NCBI RefSeq assembly: GCF_001708935.1 | Contig: NZ_MASI01000006.1 | Location: 124,001-188,000 of the forward strand | DNA from: Methyloligella halotolerans | Lineage (GTDB): Bacteria; Pseudomonadota; Alphaproteobacteria; Rhizobiales; Methyloligellaceae | DNA: 64,000 bases | Reading direction: 5' to 3' | Shown: positions 20,407 to 28,341 of the stretch, piece by piece | Layout: every line of letters starts with the position of its first letter | Position numbering within the stretch: the stretch's first letter is position 1 | The notes under the pieces: generated by a model | The model's database searches: none | Told to the model about the DNA's origin: nothing | What the model saw: the letters and a program-made list of their open reading frames with translations, nothing else | Program-made: the position numbers and the translations under genes

Positions 20407-21276
20407 TCAGTTCGGGAGATCAAACCGGTAGGCGACACCGAGTATGCCCGAGAGCTGATCGGGGGTTTCGACCACCGGGCTGTCGGCCGCGTCGCCGACG
20501 AGGCGGCCGTAACGGACACCGCCTTTCATGAGCCAGCGTTCGCTGAGATCGTATTCGGCGCCCAGCTCGAGATAGATGTCCTTGAAGCCGGCGTCCGGAT
20601 CATAGCTCTGGAGGCCGGCTTTCGAGCGTGCGGCCTGGGCGGGCGTCACGCCGAAATAGGTTTGCATATAGTCGGAGCTCGCGATCGTGGTCCCCAGGCG
20701 GGTGACCAGGGTGATCCTTTCGGTGACCTCCCGTTCGGTCTCCACACCAAAGCGGAATTCCGGTCCGCCCCCATCGCCCGTGACCCGGTCGAGGATCGCG
20801 GCATCGAACTCGAACTCACCGATATTGACGCCCGCGTAGCCGCCCAGCACGAGACCGCCGTCGATGTCGCCCCAGCCCCGGAGAAGATTGCCGTCGTTCT
20901 GCTTCCGCTCGGTCATGTAGCCGGTCACCAAGCCGGCTTCGAAGAGGTCGCCGCCGATGGCACGGATGCGGATATCGTCGAGGCTATGGAATTCGATGCG
21001 CTGGCGGACCTGCTTGAAGAGGGACGGTTTGGCGTCGTCCTCGGCGGAGAGTTTGGGGATGATGATCGGAATGCCGAGCCACTCATGCTCGTTGGAGCCT
21101 TCGTATTTGGGCTTCACGATGCCCGCACCGCCCAGTGCCACGGTCTTCTTGTGCTCGGACACGCCATCGGCGAGAGCCGCCGGAGCGCAGAGCAGTCCCG
21201 CGGCCACGGCCGACGCCGGAAGCGCCCGCCCGGCCCCTTCGAAGCGCGGCGGAAAGAGATTTGTCAGAAGTCCCAA
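20407..21276 (-). CDS. MipA/OmpV-family outer membrane protein
   Basis: This is a beta-barrel outer membrane protein of about 290 residues. The signal peptide ends at AALADG, followed by a short periplasmic stretch and GGAGIVKPKYEGSNE, typical of the MipA/OmpV family. It ends with a C-terminal barrel strand closing in aromatic/hydrophobic residues (VAYRFDLPN). The start is uncertain. TTG 21276 lies just after GGGGGA and gives a normal signal peptide; the frame continues open to 21327. The family is linked to MltA scaffolding or outer-membrane porin roles; none is specifically shown here. Confidence 0.72.
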   Translation of the reverse strand: MGLLTNLFPPRFEGAGRALPASAVAAGLLCAPAALADGVSEHKKTVALGGAGIVKPKYEGSNEHEWLGIPIIIPKLSAEDDAKPSLFKQVRQRIEFHSLDDIRIRAIGGDLFEAGLVTGYMTERKQNDGNLLRGWGDIDGGLVLGGYAGVNIGEFEFDAAILDRVTGDGGGPEFRFGVETEREVTERITLVTRLGTTIASSDYMQTYFGVTPAQAARSKAGLQSYDPDAGFKDIYLELGAEYDLSERWLMKGGVRYGRLVGDAADSPVVETPDQLSGILGVAYRFDLPN

Positions 21277-21487
21277 AACATCCCCCAAGTCAGCATGCCG
21301 TGTGGGCAAGGCACGCGAAAACCTCAACGAATCGTATCGGACGGCACTTGCCCGCGCAATCGGTGGCCGCCAATCCGGCGATCACATCTTTCTTATCGCC
21401 CCGCAGGTGAACCGAGGAAGCACGGGCAGCGTATCGTTCTATCAACGCAAGCGCTGCCGGCGCCGGCAGGACTCAGGAGAGATTGTA

Positions 21488-21910
21488 ATGACGCAATGGG
21501 CTGCCGCGTATTTCGGTGCCTTGATCGTGTTCGGCATCATCGACTTCGCGTGGCTCGGCACGATGGGCAACGTGTTCTACAAACCGCTTCTGGGCGACAT
21601 GCTGGCAAACAGCGTGCGACCTGTCCCCGCTCTCGTATTTTACTTCCTCTTCCCCGTTGGCCTTACAGTCTTCGCCATCGTGCCGGCCCTGCGGGAGTTC
21701 TCACCCGCTACGGCGCTGGGCTATGGCGCGCTTCTCGGGGCGCTTTGCTATGGGACCTACGACCTCACGAACCATGCGGTGATGCGGGAGTGGAGCGTCC
21801 AAGTCACGGTGGTCGACATCGCCTATGGGGCTCTCGCCTCTGCAATCGCAGCTTTAGCGACCTACTACATCGTCGCCAACGTGCTGAGGCTGGGCGGCTC
21901 GCCCGCCTAG
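21488..21910 (+). CDS. DUF2177 family membrane protein
   Basis: The 140-residue protein has four predicted membrane helices and family features such as DFAWLGTMGNVFYKPLLG and YGTYDLTNHAVMREWS. The start is ATG 21488. The function is unknown. DUF2177 genes often occur beside CfaS-like methylases, DUF1295 and DUF1365 genes in lipid-modification clusters (from memory). Here it is convergent with the CfaS-like methylase, 30 bases apart. I see no TGATCC-type promoter upstream, so membership of the ChrR regulon is not supported by sequence. Confidence 0.78.
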   Translation: MTQWAAAYFGALIVFGIIDFAWLGTMGNVFYKPLLGDMLANSVRPVPALVFYFLFPVGLTVFAIVPALREFSPATALGYGALLGALCYGTYDLTNHAVMREWSVQVTVVDIAYGALASAIAALATYYIVANVLRLGGSPA

Positions 21911-21940
21911 CCGATCAGAACCGCCGCGCGGTTTTTCGCG

Positions 21941-22972
21941 TCACCGACCTGTCGGGGCGAGCCGGTAGTGACTGACGCCCCAGGCTTTTGAGCGGTGGCC
22001 GAACAACCCCTCGGTCGCGAGGAAAAACAACCGCCAGCGGCGCTCCCAGAGCTTGGCGTCGGCGCCATAGACCTCCTGCAAGATGTCCGCGACGGCATCG
22101 CGGTTGGCGTCGTAGTTCTTCAGCCAGCCGCGGGCTGTCCGGGCGTAATGCTCTCCATCCCAGCGCCATTCGCCTTCCAGCTCGAAGAGATCCGGGAAGG
22201 CCGAGATCAACCCGTGGCTCGGCATGATGCCTCCGGTGAAGAAATGCTGAGCGATCCAGTCGGAGGTATCGCCGACCTCGAAACGATATGGCGCGCTTTC
22301 ATGGGTGAAGACGTGGACGAAGAGCCGGCCGCCAGGCGCGCACCAATTGCGCGCCTTCCCGAGGAGCGCCTGCCAATTGGCCATATGCTCGAACATCTCA
22401 ACCGAGACGACGCGGTCGAAGCGGCGCTCGGTCTCGAAGCCGTTCATGTCGGCGGTCCGGACCTCGAGATTGTCCAACCCTTCGCATCTGGCCTGCTCCT
22501 CGATGAAAGCCCGCTGTGATGCCGAATTGGAGACGGCGAGTATATTCGCGTTGGAATAGTGCCGCGCCATCCAGAGCGTCAGGGAGCCCCAGCCGCAGCC
22601 AAGCTCCAATATGGTCTGGCCATCGGCGAGGTCGGCGTGATGCGCCGTCTGGCGTAGAGCGCTCTCTTCAGCTTCCGCGAGGGTCGAGTCCGGCCCATCG
22701 TAATGGCAGCAGGAGTATTTCCGCTGTGGCCCCAAGACGTGCTCGAAGAAGGCTGCCGGCAGCTCGTAATGCTGCTCGTTCGCGGTATCGGTATGGAGGG
22801 CGATGGGGTAGTCCGCCATGGCCTCGGCGAAAGCGCCGTCGGTCATGCGGCCTGGCTCCGACAGGACGCGTCCGGTTTTCGACACCCGGGAGGCGATAAC
22901 AGCCCGGGTCAGGCTATCCGGCCACGGAAGCCGCTCACCCAGATAGAGCGCCGTCTGTTCGAGCCTGCTCAT
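21941..22972 (-). CDS. CfaS-like SAM-dependent methyltransferase (candidate second lipid methylase)
   Basis: The 343-residue protein belongs to the cyclopropane-fatty-acid-synthase-like group. The SAM site is ILELGCGWGSLTLWMA, with SNSASQRAFIEEQ and VSVEMFEHMANW. The N-terminal part, with NEQHYELPAAFFEHVLGPQRKYSC, matches the shorter coclaurine-N-methyltransferase-like branch rather than canonical Cfa. The start ATG 22972 overlaps the DUF1295 stop as ATGA, making it the last gene of the rpoE-chrR operon. Rhodopseudomonas palustris uses a second methylase, FufM, to convert monomethyl to dimethyl furan fatty acid. This gene is a candidate for that role by context only. Confidence 0.75.
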   Translation of the reverse strand: MSRLEQTALYLGERLPWPDSLTRAVIASRVSKTGRVLSEPGRMTDGAFAEAMADYPIALHTDTANEQHYELPAAFFEHVLGPQRKYSCCHYDGPDSTLAEAEESALRQTAHHADLADGQTILELGCGWGSLTLWMARHYSNANILAVSNSASQRAFIEEQARCEGLDNLEVRTADMNGFETERRFDRVVSVEMFEHMANWQALLGKARNWCAPGGRLFVHVFTHESAPYRFEVGDTSDWIAQHFFTGGIMPSHGLISAFPDLFELEGEWRWDGEHYARTARGWLKNYDANRDAVADILQEVYGADAKLWERRWRLFFLATEGLFGHRSKAWGVSHYRLAPTGR

Positions 22973-23811
22973 GGCGCCGGCTTCTTTCCGGCGCCGGGAT
23001 CTGTCTTGGGTGGAAGCGGGAAGAAGGCGCTGACGCGATTCTGATAGTCGCGGAATGCCCGGCCGCGCGTTTCCAGCATGTGCTGCTCCAGCGGCGGAAT
23101 GCCGGAGATATAGACCAGCAGCCAATACATGAAGGCTGGGCCGAGCAGCGCCAGCCAGCCCCACGGGTAGATCGCGAAGCCGTCGATGGCGAAGAGCGGA
23201 TAGGCGCACCAGCCGAGCCATTCGAAAAAGTAGTTCGGATGACGGGACCAGCCCCAGAGGCCCGTGTCGCAGACCTTGCCCTTGTTGGCCGGATCCCTGG
23301 CGAAAGCCCGCAGCTGGGCGTCGGACAAGGCTTCGCCGCCGAGGGCCACAATGAAGATGAGGCCGGCAAGCCAATCCTGCAGCCGCAGCTCGGGCAACGG
23401 ATTCCAAGCGGCGAGAAACATGGAAAGCGCCAGCGGCAGGCTCGCATAGGCCTGCATCTGGAGCATCCAGAACATGCGGCGGGGGGCATCGCTCCCCCAG
23501 CTTTCTGCCAGCTTCGCGTAGCGGGGATCGTCCTTGATACCGCTGGTCCGAAGCGCGATATGCCCGCCAAGCCGTAGGGTCCAGACCGCGATCAGGCAGG
23601 CGATAAGGAGCTGACGGGCGAAAGAGCCTTCCGAGGCGACGATGGCGCCGGCGGCGCTCGCGACGCCCGTGAAGCCCAGCCCGAAGGTCCAGCACGTATC
23701 GACCCAGCCTGCATTCCCCGTGCGCCGCCACAGCACCCACGCAAACGTCATCACCGCAGCGAGGACGAGGAGCAGAAGACCGGTTGCGATGAGAAGATGC
23801 GCCAAGGTCAT
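22969..23811 (-). CDS. DUF1295 membrane protein (steroid 5-alpha-reductase-like fold)
   Basis: The integral membrane protein of about 280 residues has the DUF1295 signatures LRLGGHIALR, CDTGLWGWSRHPNYFFEWLGW and LLVYISGIPPLEQHML. The family shares a C-terminal fold with steroid 5-alpha reductases and ICMT-type methylases, acting on lipid substrates with NADPH or SAM. It starts at ATG 23811 overlapping the hydrolase stop as ATGA, and overlaps the methylase start. It is probably co-regulated by the ChrR-controlled sigma factor and may reduce or modify a membrane lipid. Confidence 0.8.
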   Translation of the reverse strand: MTLAHLLIATGLLLLVLAAVMTFAWVLWRRTGNAGWVDTCWTFGLGFTGVASAAGAIVASEGSFARQLLIACLIAVWTLRLGGHIALRTSGIKDDPRYAKLAESWGSDAPRRMFWMLQMQAYASLPLALSMFLAAWNPLPELRLQDWLAGLIFIVALGGEALSDAQLRAFARDPANKGKVCDTGLWGWSRHPNYFFEWLGWCAYPLFAIDGFAIYPWGWLALLGPAFMYWLLVYISGIPPLEQHMLETRGRAFRDYQNRVSAFFPLPPKTDPGAGKKPAP

Positions 23812-24689
23812 GCGCAAAGCTCCTCGGACGGGCGCTTTGCGCTGGGATGACCGCCGGCTTCGGCGACAGCCTCCACGAAACGATCGATGTCACCGAGAAT
23901 TGGGGCCACGAAGCGCAAGGACGACGAAAGCGCGCCCACGGTCTCCAGATGACCGAGGTTCCAGAAGGTCTTCAGCGTAACGGTGCTGCCGACCGCATGG
24001 AGCCTCTCGGCGAGGCGCTTGGAATTGCCCGAAAAGACCGCCCCGTCGAGAAGTCCGGTGATGAGGAGTGCGGGCGGCTCGTCGCCTGTCACATACGAGA
24101 TCGGCTGAGTTTCCGGGCGGGACGCGCCGCCGAAGATCTCGATCAGGGTCCGGTCCCGGATGGGCAGGAAGTCGTACGGTCCCGATAGGCCGATGAGACC
24201 GGCAAGATCGCGGGACGGAACCAGATCGTGGGGCGCGAGCCAGCGCCGGTCGATGGCGACCATGGCGGCGATATAGGCCCCCGCCGAATGGCCCATGACG
24301 AAAAGCCGCCCGGCATCTCCGCCGAACGTGGCGATGTTGCCTTTGACCCAGGCGACCGCTTGGGCTGCGTCTTCGAGGAAGGCCGGGTAGCGCACTTCGG
24401 GATAAAGCCGGTAATCGGAAACGACCGTCACGTAGCCCCGTCGCGCCAGGCTCGCGGCGGCGAAGCGATAGATCTCCTTCTCGCCGCTCTGCCAGCTGCC
24501 ACCATAGAAGAAGACGATAACCGGAAAGGTGCCCGTCCCATCTGGCGTGTAGATATCCAGGCTGCGCCGCGTGGGACTGCCGCCGGCATCTTCGCGATCG
24601 AGTCCCTCGCAATAGGATTGCGAGGACACCACGGAATACCCCCCGCTCGGCGTGAGCGCATTCACGATGTCGGCCGCGGAGTAACCCAT
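23808..24689 (-). CDS. Alpha/beta hydrolase (esterase/lipase type) in the rpoE-chrR operon
   Basis: The 293-residue serine hydrolase has the oxyanion motif FFYGGSWQSG, nucleophile elbow GHSAGAYIAAM and a C-terminal His in LGHLETVG. It resembles small carboxylesterases of the BD-FAE/kynurenine-formamidase type. I chose ATG 24689, which overlaps the chrR stop as TGATG; the frame upstream of this is the antisense-like reading of chrR. Being inside the sigma operon, it may act on acyl esters released or modified during singlet-oxygen stress. The substrate is unknown. Confidence 0.8.
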   Translation of the reverse strand: MGYSAADIVNALTPSGGYSVVSSQSYCEGLDREDAGGSPTRRSLDIYTPDGTGTFPVIVFFYGGSWQSGEKEIYRFAAASLARRGYVTVVSDYRLYPEVRYPAFLEDAAQAVAWVKGNIATFGGDAGRLFVMGHSAGAYIAAMVAIDRRWLAPHDLVPSRDLAGLIGLSGPYDFLPIRDRTLIEIFGGASRPETQPISYVTGDEPPALLITGLLDGAVFSGNSKRLAERLHAVGSTVTLKTFWNLGHLETVGALSSSLRFVAPILGDIDRFVEAVAEAGGHPSAKRPSEELCA

Positions 24690-25342
24690 CAGAACCGGAC
24701 CAGCGGCTGCAGCAGGCGGCCCAGCCAGCCCTGGAGCTCGATACGGCCCTGCATCGCGACGATGCAGATGCAGCGCTCGCCTTCCTCCACGACCGGGTGA
24801 TGCTCCACCGTATCGTCGGCCTCGTCGAAATCGCCGGCACCGAACCGGCCATGCTCGTGGCGGAAGGCGCCCTGCAGCACGCAGGTCCATTCGCGGCCGG
24901 TATGGCTATGGTGGGGAAGCTTGATGCCGGGCTCGGCCTTCAGCATGAAAAGCCGAAGGTCCGAGGGCCCGCCCGTCTCGATCGTGCGCATTTTGAGCCC
25001 GATGCCGAGACTCCGCCATTTGCCGAGGGGAAGGCCTTGCAGGAGCGGCGCCAACGACGCGGGCAGGTCCGGGTCATTAGAGGTCTCGACCCCGTTCACC
25101 GGAATTTCGGAATCGTCAGCGTCCAGCCTGGACAGGACCGCCTGCAAGGCGCCGTCGGCAAGCGGGACGGGTTGGGACTCCTCCAGCAACACGCCGCCGG
25201 CCGTCTGGAGCATGCGCGCCGTGGCGCGGCAGTGACCGCACAGCCTCAGATGGCTCGCAACCACAAGGCGGCTAGGCTCATCCAGGGCGCCGCCCATATA
25301 GGCGGCGATGGTCTCGTCGGAGGGATGATGCTTGATCGTCAT
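24689..25342 (-). CDS. chrR: ChrR-type zinc anti-sigma factor with C-terminal cupin
   Basis: The 217-residue protein aligns by key residues with Rhodobacter ChrR. The zinc anti-sigma domain ligands are His6, His31, Cys35 and Cys38. The cupin domain has His145, His147, Glu151 and His181, which is the H-x-H...E...H spacing of ChrR. In Rhodobacter the protein holds the sigma factor inactive and releases it on singlet oxygen; the cupin is needed for that response. The start ATG 25342 overlaps the rpoE stop (ATGA), so sigma and anti-sigma are made together. Conservation of all eight ligands suggests a working sensor. Confidence 0.92.
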   Translation of the reverse strand: MTIKHHPSDETIAAYMGGALDEPSRLVVASHLRLCGHCRATARMLQTAGGVLLEESQPVPLADGALQAVLSRLDADDSEIPVNGVETSNDPDLPASLAPLLQGLPLGKWRSLGIGLKMRTIETGGPSDLRLFMLKAEPGIKLPHHSHTGREWTCVLQGAFRHEHGRFGAGDFDEADDTVEHHPVVEEGERCICIVAMQGRIELQGWLGRLLQPLVRF

Positions 25343-25938
25343 ATGCCTTCACCGAGGGCTTCACGGAGCCGCCCCATGGCGAGGCGGACGCGGGACTTCA
25401 CCGTGCCGAGCGGGATCTCCAGCATTTCGGCGATCTCGCTATGGCTGCGGCCTTCGAAAAACGAAAGTTGCAGAACCCGCAATTGGTCTGCGGGCAAGGT
25501 CTTCAGGGCTTCGCGCACGCGGTCCTCATTCTGCGCGCCCTGCAAGAGCTCATCGGGACGGTCGGGGCCCTCGGGCTCCGGCGCCTCATGGAGCAAATGG
25601 GTCCGCCTTCTGGCATCCCTACGCGACCGATCGATGCGCAGATTGCGCGCGATGGTGAAGATCCAGGTCGAGGCACCGGCCTTCTCGGGTCTGTAGGTCT
25701 CCGCTTTGCGCCACACCATCAGAAGAGTCTCCTGCGCGATGTCTTCGGCGAGCTCTTCGGAGGTTCCGCCGCGCATCAGGAACCCCTTGATGCGGGACGC
25801 ATAGGCCTCGAACAGAGAAACGAACGCCTCCCTGTCCTTCCGCCTGGCGATGGCCGTGATCAGCTTCTCCGGATCCGGCTCGGCTGTTGCTTCGCCCTCA
25901 CCCCGCATCTGCGCCCCATACTCCCGGAGCTGTCGCAT
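25339..25938 (-). CDS. rpoE: ECF sigma factor, RpoE/ECF11 type (singlet-oxygen response)
   Basis: The 199-residue protein has sigma region 2 (FVSLFEAYASRIKGFLMRGG, EDIAQETLLMVWRKAETY, STWIFTIARNLRIDRSRRDA) and region 4 (LPADQLRVLQLSFFEGRSHS followed by EIAEMLEIPLGTVKSRVRLA). The start at ATG 25938 has GGGGAG nine bases upstream; a second in-frame ATG lies at 25908. It is the first gene of an overlapping five-gene operon with chrR, a hydrolase, DUF1295 and a methylase. A TGATCC-N18-TATCG element 75 bases upstream suggests autoregulation, as in Rhodobacter. Confidence 0.92.
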   Translation of the reverse strand: MRQLREYGAQMRGEGEATAEPDPEKLITAIARRKDREAFVSLFEAYASRIKGFLMRGGTSEELAEDIAQETLLMVWRKAETYRPEKAGASTWIFTIARNLRIDRSRRDARRRTHLLHEAPEPEGPDRPDELLQGAQNEDRVREALKTLPADQLRVLQLSFFEGRSHSEIAEMLEIPLGTVKSRVRLAMGRLREALGEGI

Positions 25939-26011
25939 CCCGTTCGAGCTCCCCGGGCACGTCCGTCATCACAGTCATCGCGCAGCCGAGCTGCGCCGAT
26001 TTTCTGAAGAT

Positions 26012-26040
26012 CGATACGTGCCGTCCATGGAAGCGGATCA
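26012..26040 (-). promoter_or_regulatory. Predicted ECF11 (RpoE/ChrR) promoter for the rpoE operon
   Basis: Reading on the minus strand there is TGATCC (26040-26035), an 18-base spacer, then TATCG (26016-26012). The -35 matches the TGATCC element known for Rhodobacter RpoE; the -10 is only a partial match to TAAGA-like sites. The spacing equals that of the divergent site at 26064-26092, which strengthens the call. The expected leader before rpoE is about 67 bases. Confidence 0.6.
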
Positions 26041-26063
26041 CTCCTGCCGCGGGGGCTTTTCTG

Positions 26064-26092
26064 TGATCCAACCCTGCCGGAAGGGCGTAGCA
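26064..26092 (+). promoter_or_regulatory. Predicted ECF11 (RpoE/ChrR) promoter for the flavin oxidase/DUF1365/methylase operon
   Basis: TGATCC (26064-26069) is followed by an 18-base spacer and TAGCA (26088-26092). It points away from the matching site for rpoE, so the two operons would be switched on together. The implied start of transcription is near 26099, which argues against the TTG at 26104 as a start codon and for the TTG at 26167. Confidence 0.65.
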
Positions 26093-26166
26093 GGCAGACG
26101 GTCTTGAAGCGCTGGACGCGGCCAGACCTTCCGACAGGCATCTGCTCACGAAAGACGGGTTTTCCA

Positions 26167-27522
26167 TTGGGTCAGGATACATCAGAAGCCCCGCTGGATA
26201 TCGGCGTCGTCGGAACGGGGATCTCGGGTCTCGCGGCCGCATGGCTTCTCTCCTCGCGCCACCGGGTGACGCTCTACGATTCCGACGTCCGTCCGGGCGG
26301 GCACAGCCATACCGTCAGTGTCACCCACGACGACACGGACACGCCAGTCGACACCGGCTTCATCGTCTACAACCAAGATACCTACCCCAATCTAACCGCG
26401 CTGTTCGCGTTGCTGAACATCGAAACGCAACCAACCGAAATGTCGTTCTCCGTCTCGCTCGACCGGGGGGAACTCGAATATTCGGGAAGCGGCCTGGGTG
26501 GTCTGTTCGCTCAGCGGCGTAACCTGGTGGATATGCGGTTCTGGGCGATGCTGAGAGATCTCAGACGGTTCTACCGGACCGCGCCACGCGATCTTCCGTG
26601 GCTGCCGCTCGACATGACGCTCGGCGACTATCTCGACCGCGGCGGGTATGGGGATGCGTTTCGTGACGATCACCTGATACCCATGGGGTCTGCAATCTGG
26701 TCGGCGTCGGGAGGCAGCATGGCGGACTACCCGGCGGCCGCGTTCATCCGCTTCTTCGACAATCACGGATTGCTGCGCTTTCGCGACCGTCCGGAGTGGC
26801 GCAGCGTATCGGGCGGCAGCCGAACCTATGTGGAGAAGCTGATCGCGGAGACAAAGGCGACCATGCGGCTCGGAGAGGCGATCGGCGATATCGACACCGA
26901 TGGCGATCGCGTACGGCTGCGCGACGCCTCCGGCGCGGTCGCTGAGCACGACCACGTCGTGATCGCGACCCACGCGGACCAAGCTCTGGCGATGCTGGCC
27001 CGGCCTACGGAGGAAGAGCGGCGCAGGCTCTGCGCCTTCCGCTACAGCCGGAACGAGACGATCCTTCATTCCGATCCGCAAGCCATGCCGAAGCGCCACT
27101 CCGCGTGGGCCGCCTGGAATCATATCGGGACGCGAGACGCGTCGGACGAAGCGCCCACGATGGTCACCTATTGGATGAACCGGCTGCAGGGTCTGCAGAC
27201 CAGGCAGCCGTTCTTCGTCAGTCTCAACCCCGAGCGCATGCCGGACCGGATCTGGCACCGGCAGATCTACGAGCATCCGATCTTCGATACGGCAGCGCTG
27301 GAATCCCAGCGAGGTTTGTGGTCGCTGCAAGGCCGGCGCAGGCTTTGGTTCTGCGGCGCCTATTTTGGGGCGGGCTTTCACGAGGACGGGCTGCAAGCGG
27401 GGCTCGCGGTCGCCGAGCAGCTCGGCGGCATGCGGCGCCCGTGGCAGGTCGCGGCGGAGTCCGGACGGATCTTCTTTCCGGAGGCCCCGCCCGATACGGC
27501 GACGGAGGAGCTTGCGGCGTGA
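26167..27522 (+). CDS. FAD-dependent amine-oxidase/desaturase-like protein (candidate UfaD)
   Basis: This is a flavoprotein of about 451 residues with the dinucleotide-binding motif IGVVGTGISGLAAAWLLS and GGHSHTVSV of the phytoene-desaturase/amine-oxidase group. It ends with LWFCGAYFGAGFHEDGLQAG, the C-terminal FAD-contact motif. The Rhodobacter protein beside rpoE is annotated as a flavin amine oxidase, and the furan-fatty-acid pathway uses the desaturase UfaD; this is the likely counterpart. I chose TTG 26167 because it leaves room for a leader after the predicted promoter; TTG 26104 is the longest option. The stop overlaps the DUF1365 start as GTGA. Confidence 0.78.
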   Translation: MGQDTSEAPLDIGVVGTGISGLAAAWLLSSRHRVTLYDSDVRPGGHSHTVSVTHDDTDTPVDTGFIVYNQDTYPNLTALFALLNIETQPTEMSFSVSLDRGELEYSGSGLGGLFAQRRNLVDMRFWAMLRDLRRFYRTAPRDLPWLPLDMTLGDYLDRGGYGDAFRDDHLIPMGSAIWSASGGSMADYPAAAFIRFFDNHGLLRFRDRPEWRSVSGGSRTYVEKLIAETKATMRLGEAIGDIDTDGDRVRLRDASGAVAEHDHVVIATHADQALAMLARPTEEERRRLCAFRYSRNETILHSDPQAMPKRHSAWAAWNHIGTRDASDEAPTMVTYWMNRLQGLQTRQPFFVSLNPERMPDRIWHRQIYEHPIFDTAALESQRGLWSLQGRRRLWFCGAYFGAGFHEDGLQAGLAVAEQLGGMRRPWQVAAESGRIFFPEAPPDTATEELAA

Positions 27523-28304
27523 CAAAGCGTTCGGACGCTATGACCTCCAAACTCTATGCGGGCTGGGTGAGCCATCAAAGGTTGCGCCCCACGCGCCACA
27601 GCCTCCGATACCGTGTCTTCTGGATGCTGCTCGATCTCGACGATATCGACGCGGCGGGCGAGCGGCTGAAACTCTTTTCCCATAATCGTGCCAATGCGTT
27701 GAGCCTGCGCGATGAGGATTACGGAGACGGCAGCGCGCGGCCCCTGAAGGCCCAGGTCCTGGAGCACCTCGCAGCCGCCGGAATGGAGACGTCGGATGTG
27801 CGAGTCATGCTGCTAACCATGCCGCGCATCTTCGGCTACGGGTTCAATCCGCTCAGCCTCTACTTCATATCGAGCGCAGACGGACGCCCGATGGCGATCC
27901 TCTACGAGGTTAGCAACACGTTCGGCGAGCGTCACAGCTACCTCATGCCCGTGACGGAAGAGACCGGCGGGCCGGTGACCCAACGTTGCCCCAAAGGATT
28001 CTACGTCTCGCCCTTCCTGGACATGGACCTAGACTATCGGTTTCGGGTGCGGCTGCCCGGCAAACATGTCGGGCTGAACATCACCGCATCGGACGCAGAG
28101 GGGCCGATGCTGCTCGCCTCGCTGCGCGGCACGGCCCTGCCCATTCGCGACCGCACGTTGTTGCGGCTTCTGCTCACCTACCCCCTCCTCACCCTCAAAG
28201 TGACGGGTGGGATCCACTGGCATGCACTGAGGCTTTTCGCGAAGGGTATGCGATTGCGCACGCGGCCGCACCCGCCGGAACACCCGGTGAGCTTCTCCAG
28301 ATGA
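27519..28304 (+). CDS. DUF1365 family protein (furan-lipid pathway candidate)
   Basis: The 261-residue DUF1365 protein has LYAGWVSHQRLRPTRHSLRY, MPRIFGYGFNPLSLYF, GPVTQRCPKGFYVSPFLDMD and a C-terminal GGIHWHALRLFAKG. The family is nearly always encoded between an amine-oxidase-like flavoprotein and a CfaS-like methylase. Its reaction is not established to my knowledge. By position it could be the oxygen-inserting UfaO or an accessory protein. The start GTG 27519 overlaps the upstream stop; ATG 27540 is an alternative. Confidence 0.8.
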   Translation: MTKRSDAMTSKLYAGWVSHQRLRPTRHSLRYRVFWMLLDLDDIDAAGERLKLFSHNRANALSLRDEDYGDGSARPLKAQVLEHLAAAGMETSDVRVMLLTMPRIFGYGFNPLSLYFISSADGRPMAILYEVSNTFGERHSYLMPVTEETGGPVTQRCPKGFYVSPFLDMDLDYRFRVRLPGKHVGLNITASDAEGPMLLASLRGTALPIRDRTLLRLLLTYPLLTLKVTGGIHWHALRLFAKGMRLRTRPHPPEHPVSFSR

Positions 28305-28341
28305 TCCTTCTTTCGACAGTCGACGAGGACCGACTCTTCCA

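Noticed and set aside
28302..28307. TGATCC before the CfaS-like methylase gene as another ChrR-sigma promoter
   Set aside because: No TA-type -10 at the 18-base spacing, and the gene is already within an operon.
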